DNA from: CAYVUM01 sp964619055
GTDB taxonomy: Bacteria; Pseudomonadota; Alphaproteobacteria; Rhodospirillales; Defluviicoccaceae
DNA length: 26,998 nucleotides
Direction of reading: 5' to 3'
NCBI GenBank assembly: GCA_964619055.1
Contig: CAZUDB010000050.1
Span: forward strand, 1-26,998
Below the pieces are notes generated by a model. It was not told the origin of the DNA. It did no database searches and was given only the letters and a program-made list of their open reading frames with translations. Below are positions 23,858 through 26,998 of this stretch, piece by piece. Positions within the stretch are counted from its first letter, which is position 1; each line of letters begins with the position of its first letter. Position numbers and translations under genes: made by a program.

Positions 23858-26056
23858 ATGGCGATTAACATTCAAAACTATATAGATCAGCTTGCCAGTG
23901 GACCGCGCAAGAAAGCAGTCGTCGGCTCGCCCGAGCCTGTTTTTTCGACACACAAGCAACGCGCCGAATGGTTCCGTTCCCGCGAGGCTTGGCCGTCGCG
24001 GGAGGCGGCGAGCTTTCTGCTGTTGCGAGAGCGTGACCGGGTCGCCACAGAACTTGGCGTTGCATTAGGCGAAACGAGCTGGGAGTTCGCGGGTCCGTCC
24101 AATATCGGCGGACGGATGACATCGCTGATCTGTCATCCTTCGGACCCAGATCGAATCATTGCCGGCGCGGCCGGTGGCGGAATATGGCGCAGTCCAGACG
24201 GCGGCCGCAGTTGGCAGAGCCTTTGGCACAAGCAGCCGACGTTAAATATCGGTTCTCTCGCCTACAGCCCCACCGATCCCCATACGGTCTATTGCGGCAC
24301 CGGAGAGGCGAACCTGTCGGCGGATTCTCACCCAGGCGTCGGCGTGTTTCGATCGATGGACGCCGGCGATACCTGGGAGTTGTTGGCCTCTTCCACCGAG
24401 ACGGGCATTCCAACACGCATCGGGGCGATCGCGGTTGATCCATTCGACCCCAACCATCTACGCCTCGGCGGCGTATCTCATGGATCCGGAAACGATGGGA
24501 TGTGGACGTCTAACGACGGCGGGCGTACGTGGCGCCGAGAGACTTTTGCTACGTTTGGCCACTATCGGTGCCATGACATTCAGTTCGATCCCCGCCGGCA
24601 AAACACTATTTATACGGTGATCGGCGCGCGGGGAGTTCTTTCCGGCATCTGGCGCTCCGATAACGGCGGTCAGACGTGGACGCACCTGGGAAGCGGCCTG
24701 CCGCATTCCAGCAACATGGGGCGCGGAGCCATCGCCCTCGCACCGTCCAATACTACTATTCTATATGCGCAGTTTGCCGATACACAGAGCAGGGTTCTCG
24801 GCATCTTTCGATCGGGCGATGCAGGTAACACCTGGGTTGATATCTCAGGGTTTCATTTCGCCGAAGAGCGGCAAATGTCCTACAACAACACGATCGTCGT
24901 CCATCCAACAAATCCCAATCACGTCTTATGCGGCGGTGTCGACATTCATAGAACGGTCAATGGCGGGCAAAGTTGGCAACGGGTGACTGACTGGTGGCGC
25001 GATAAGGGTGACCCGCAATACGCCCATGCCGATCAGCATCGCCTTGTCATGCCTGCCGAACGTGCCGGTCTTGTCTATGCCGCCAACGACGGTGGCGTCG
25101 ACACCAGCAGTGACGGTGGGGAAAGGTGGGAGAACCGCAGTAACGACCTAGCCACGACGATGTACTACGACTTGGAAATGGCACAGTCGGATGGCCGCAT
25201 GTATGGGGGCGGTTGCCAGGACAACGGCACCAACATTACGGTGTCCGGCAATTCCGACGATCACTTCATGATCAGCGGCGGAGACGGCGGCTGGATAACC
25301 ATCGATCCTACCGATCCGCTACACCTATTCTCGTCGTCACAAAGGATGCGTATTTTGCGGTTCCGACAGACCGATGGATGGGTGGACGTCTCGCCTCTTC
25401 CAGTCGATAACGCCGAACGGCAAAGTATGTGGATGGTGTTCATCGCCATGGACCAGAACGACCCGCGCACCGTTCTTACGGGGACCCAACGCGTCTGGCG
25501 AACCCGGAACGATGGTGATACATGGTTTGCGGTGTCACGGGTTCTGGATGGCAGCATCATTACCGCAATCGAGGTGGCGGCTGCGGATTCACAGATCATC
25601 TATGTTGGCACTGAAAAAGGCGGCATTTTCCGCAGTATCGATGGCGGCAACACCTGGAGCGGCGACCTTTCGGGTCCGCTGTTGCCAGGGCGCCAGATCA
25701 CGCGCCTAAAAGCCAGCCCAGAGGATGCGAACCTCGTTTATGCAACCGTCGCCAACTTCGAAAACGCGAGTGTGTTTCGCTCGCGGGACGGTGGGCTGTC
25801 ATGGGAGGACATCGATCAAGGGCGTTTGCCGAGGGTCCCCCACCATGGAATCGCCATCTCCAGCAAAGCGCCCAATCTCGTCTTCGTGTGTAATGACGTC
25901 GGCGTTTTCCATTCAGACGACGGCGGCGATACTTGGGGGAATATCACAGGCAACTTGCCGAACGTGATGGTGATCGACATCGTCTATCACCGGCTCGACA
26001 ACACGCTGATGGTCGCTACCTATGGGCGCAGCCTGTGGCGACTCAATCTCGATTAG
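23858..26056 (+). CDS. Double beta-propeller protein with Asp-box (BNR/sortilin-like) repeats
   Basis: A 732-residue protein built of Asp-box blades. The S/T-x-D-x-G-x-x-W-type motif occurs 11 times, at about residues 109, 162, 215, 265, 316, 363, 414, 546, 590, 639 and 683. Examples are IWRSPDGGRSW, MWTSNDGGRTW and IFRSIDGGNTW. Spacing is about 50, except one 130-residue gap holding a degenerate copy near 497. This layout matches the two seven-bladed propellers of VPS10/sortilin-like and GH74-like proteins. The entry string WEFAGPSNIGGRMTSLICHPSDP is typical of exported relatives, but there is no signal peptide; the first 85 residues are polar and helical. ATG 23858 follows AGGAGG. Enzymatic activity cannot be assigned, since Asp-boxes are structural. 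Part of a two-gene unit with the small membrane protein. Confidence 0.85.
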   Translation: MAINIQNYIDQLASGPRKKAVVGSPEPVFSTHKQRAEWFRSREAWPSREAASFLLLRERDRVATELGVALGETSWEFAGPSNIGGRMTSLICHPSDPDRIIAGAAGGGIWRSPDGGRSWQSLWHKQPTLNIGSLAYSPTDPHTVYCGTGEANLSADSHPGVGVFRSMDAGDTWELLASSTETGIPTRIGAIAVDPFDPNHLRLGGVSHGSGNDGMWTSNDGGRTWRRETFATFGHYRCHDIQFDPRRQNTIYTVIGARGVLSGIWRSDNGGQTWTHLGSGLPHSSNMGRGAIALAPSNTTILYAQFADTQSRVLGIFRSGDAGNTWVDISGFHFAEERQMSYNNTIVVHPTNPNHVLCGGVDIHRTVNGGQSWQRVTDWWRDKGDPQYAHADQHRLVMPAERAGLVYAANDGGVDTSSDGGERWENRSNDLATTMYYDLEMAQSDGRMYGGGCQDNGTNITVSGNSDDHFMISGGDGGWITIDPTDPLHLFSSSQRMRILRFRQTDGWVDVSPLPVDNAERQSMWMVFIAMDQNDPRTVLTGTQRVWRTRNDGDTWFAVSRVLDGSIITAIEVAAADSQIIYVGTEKGGIFRSIDGGNTWSGDLSGPLLPGRQITRLKASPEDANLVYATVANFENASVFRSRDGGLSWEDIDQGRLPRVPHHGIAISSKAPNLVFVCNDVGVFHSDDGGDTWGNITGNLPNVMVIDIVYHRLDNTLMVATYGRSLWRLNLD

Positions 26057-26066
26057 TTGGGCGAGA

Positions 26067-26675
26067 TCAATCGTCGCCACCGAATCGGCGCTGAAACCAC
26101 TTTTCTCGTCCTTCTAGGTTGCCAGGACCCTCAACGGGTCCTGGCTGAACGCCGCGGGAAAGAAGATCGCGCAGTCGACCCGGATCCCGTAAGCCGTCCA
26201 AGCTGATCGGGTAGAGCCTCCACGTTCCGTCATCGATGGCGGCGCCCACGCTCACTGTGGCTGCGGGCTTCAACCCAACCAACTGCTTTAGACAAGGCGT
26301 TGTCGTTAGAGCGGCCATCGACTGGTGCAATACGAGATAGATCAAACGGCAGCTAACACCGGCGTCTCGAAGGAAACACTCAATCGCACCGGCGATAACA
26401 TTAGCTTCTATTGGCGAAAACATGATAAGGACCCAGGCGGCCCGTTCGTAATCGCCAGAGAAATTCACTACCTTGCGAGTTTCCAGGCGCTCAAGTTCAT
26501 CAATGGCGGCAACCACGGATAGCGAGCCGCCTTGATGGCGGAACACACGTACGGAAGGTAAGCGTTTGAGGAGGCCTAGAAAAATGACATCTGCGGACGT
26601 ACCACTTTCATGAAGGCTCGATACCGGTACCTCCTGCCACCCAGCGACACTACCCTCTAAGCCTCGTTCAACCAT
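26067..26675 (-). CDS. Unknown protein facing the propeller gene
   Basis: A 202-residue protein that I do not recognise. Its central part alternates hydrophobic strands and helices (SADVIFLGLLKRL, SLSVVAAIDELERLE, AAWVLIMFSPIEANVIAG, CRLIYLVLHQSMAAL), suggesting a compact alpha/beta domain. The segment GTWRLYPISLDGLRDPGRL precedes a Gly/Pro/Arg-rich tail. Two cysteines (near 113 and 123) flank the third strand. No signal peptide or true membrane helix is seen. ATG 26673-26675 follows GAGGGT at good spacing. It converges on the propeller gene with only 10 bp between stop codons. Base composition is a little lower in GC than in the glycan region. Confidence 0.65.
   Translation of the reverse strand: MVERGLEGSVAGWQEVPVSSLHESGTSADVIFLGLLKRLPSVRVFRHQGGSLSVVAAIDELERLETRKVVNFSGDYERAAWVLIMFSPIEANVIAGAIECFLRDAGVSCRLIYLVLHQSMAALTTTPCLKQLVGLKPAATVSVGAAIDDGTWRLYPISLDGLRDPGRLRDLLSRGVQPGPVEGPGNLEGREKWFQRRFGGDD
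26121..26145. terminator. Perfect 10-bp hairpin near the convergent gene ends
   Basis: GCCAGGACCC and GGGTCCTGGC form a perfect stem with a 5-nt loop. It lies 65 nt after the propeller stop codon and inside the 3' coding part of the opposing gene, where it encodes QPGPVEGPG. It could end plus-strand transcription, although no T-tract follows. Confidence 0.45.
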
Positions 26676-26998
26676 CTTGGACCCTCATAGCCCCATCCGT
26701 TTTTGCACTAGATGCATTACCTCATTTGGTCAGTATTTGCCACTTTCTGTGCTGTTGCCCTGTCATGCCGTTCGTGAAGGTCAAACGGTGAAACCAGTAA
26801 GGTAGCAGCCTGATCTTGACCCGGCTCCACGAGCTAGACCAATTTCTAGATTAAATCGCTGGTGCACGGGAAGGGTTGTTTTGGCCGTCAGTCATAAAGA
26901 ATGAATGCTCCAGCGGACCTCCCTAAACTCTAGGCTTCTGGCGCTAGAGCTTTCTCACATTGAGTGTGGGTAGCCGGCATGGCGGAAGTAGTTTCTGC
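26676..26998. other. Right-edge intergenic region
   Basis: No gene can be supported in these 323 bp. Two short minus-strand frames (about 26717-26840) stay open but lack start codons with ribosome sites. An ATG at 26979 could begin a plus-strand gene running off the window (MAEVVS), but only six codons are visible and no ribosome site precedes it. Confidence 0.4.

Noticed and set aside
26717..26840. Two overlapping open minus-strand frames at the right edge
   Set aside because: Both read plausibly for about 40 codons but lack an ATG or a ribosome site and match no family I recognise. A decayed mobile-element end is possible but unsupported.
26979..26998. Candidate gene start running off the window
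   Set aside because: Only six codons are visible and there is no ribosome binding site.
1..26998. CRISPR array, prophage or intact insertion sequence
   Set aside because: No regularly spaced direct repeats, transposase, terminal inverted repeats with target duplications, or phage structural genes were seen on reading both strands.

Overview
The window looks like chromosomal DNA of a free-living, GC-rich alphaproteobacterium, possibly Rhodospirillales-like. The grounds are a Coq7-type ubiquinone hydroxylase, BluB, TrmJ, a LeuA-type citramalate synthase, a NavMs-like sodium channel and a canonical chromosomal parS site. This lineage call is an inference from gene content, not from a marker gene. 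There is no prophage, CRISPR array or intact insertion sequence. The only mobile-element trace is a short serine-recombinase tail next to a tRNA-Arg gene at the left edge.

Layout. (1) 1-7600: a recombinase remnant and tRNA-Arg(CCG), then an alpha-glucan block. The block holds glycogen synthase (+), a GH57 glycosidase (-), a voltage-gated sodium channel (-), a helical unknown with flagellin-like layout (+) and a second GH57 protein (+). Glycogen synthase and the two GH57 proteins plausibly act on the same storage glucan. (2) 7600-15100: a 2Fe-2S ferredoxin, a large AsmA/DUF748 protein, an ABC exporter membrane domain with no ATPase domain, BluB (-), an AraC-family regulator and an exported SnoaL-like protein. 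(3) 15300-17400: tRNA-Leu(CAA), then a tight three-gene set, YqaA-like membrane protein / DsbB / Coq7, joined by two ATGA stop-start overlaps. (4) 17395-22881, all on the minus strand: citramalate synthase, TrmJ, a beta-rich unknown and a 734-residue double glycosyltransferase-like protein, spaced closely enough to be one transcription unit.

(5) 22882-23633: a gene-poor, locally AT-rich stretch with a perfect DnaA box, an 8-bp inverted repeat, a promoter-like pair and a perfect 16-bp parS palindrome, followed by a probably frameshifted small ORF. (6) 23634-26675: a 68-residue two-helix membrane protein followed 17 bp later by a 732-residue double beta-propeller protein with 11 Asp-boxes and no signal peptide. 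An unrecognised 202-residue gene faces it tail to tail, with a perfect 10-bp hairpin inside its 3' end.

The parts most worth a second look are the parS/DnaA-box segment, the small-membrane-protein plus propeller pair, the flagellin-like unknown, the NBD-less ABC half-protein and the sharp base-composition change inside glgA.
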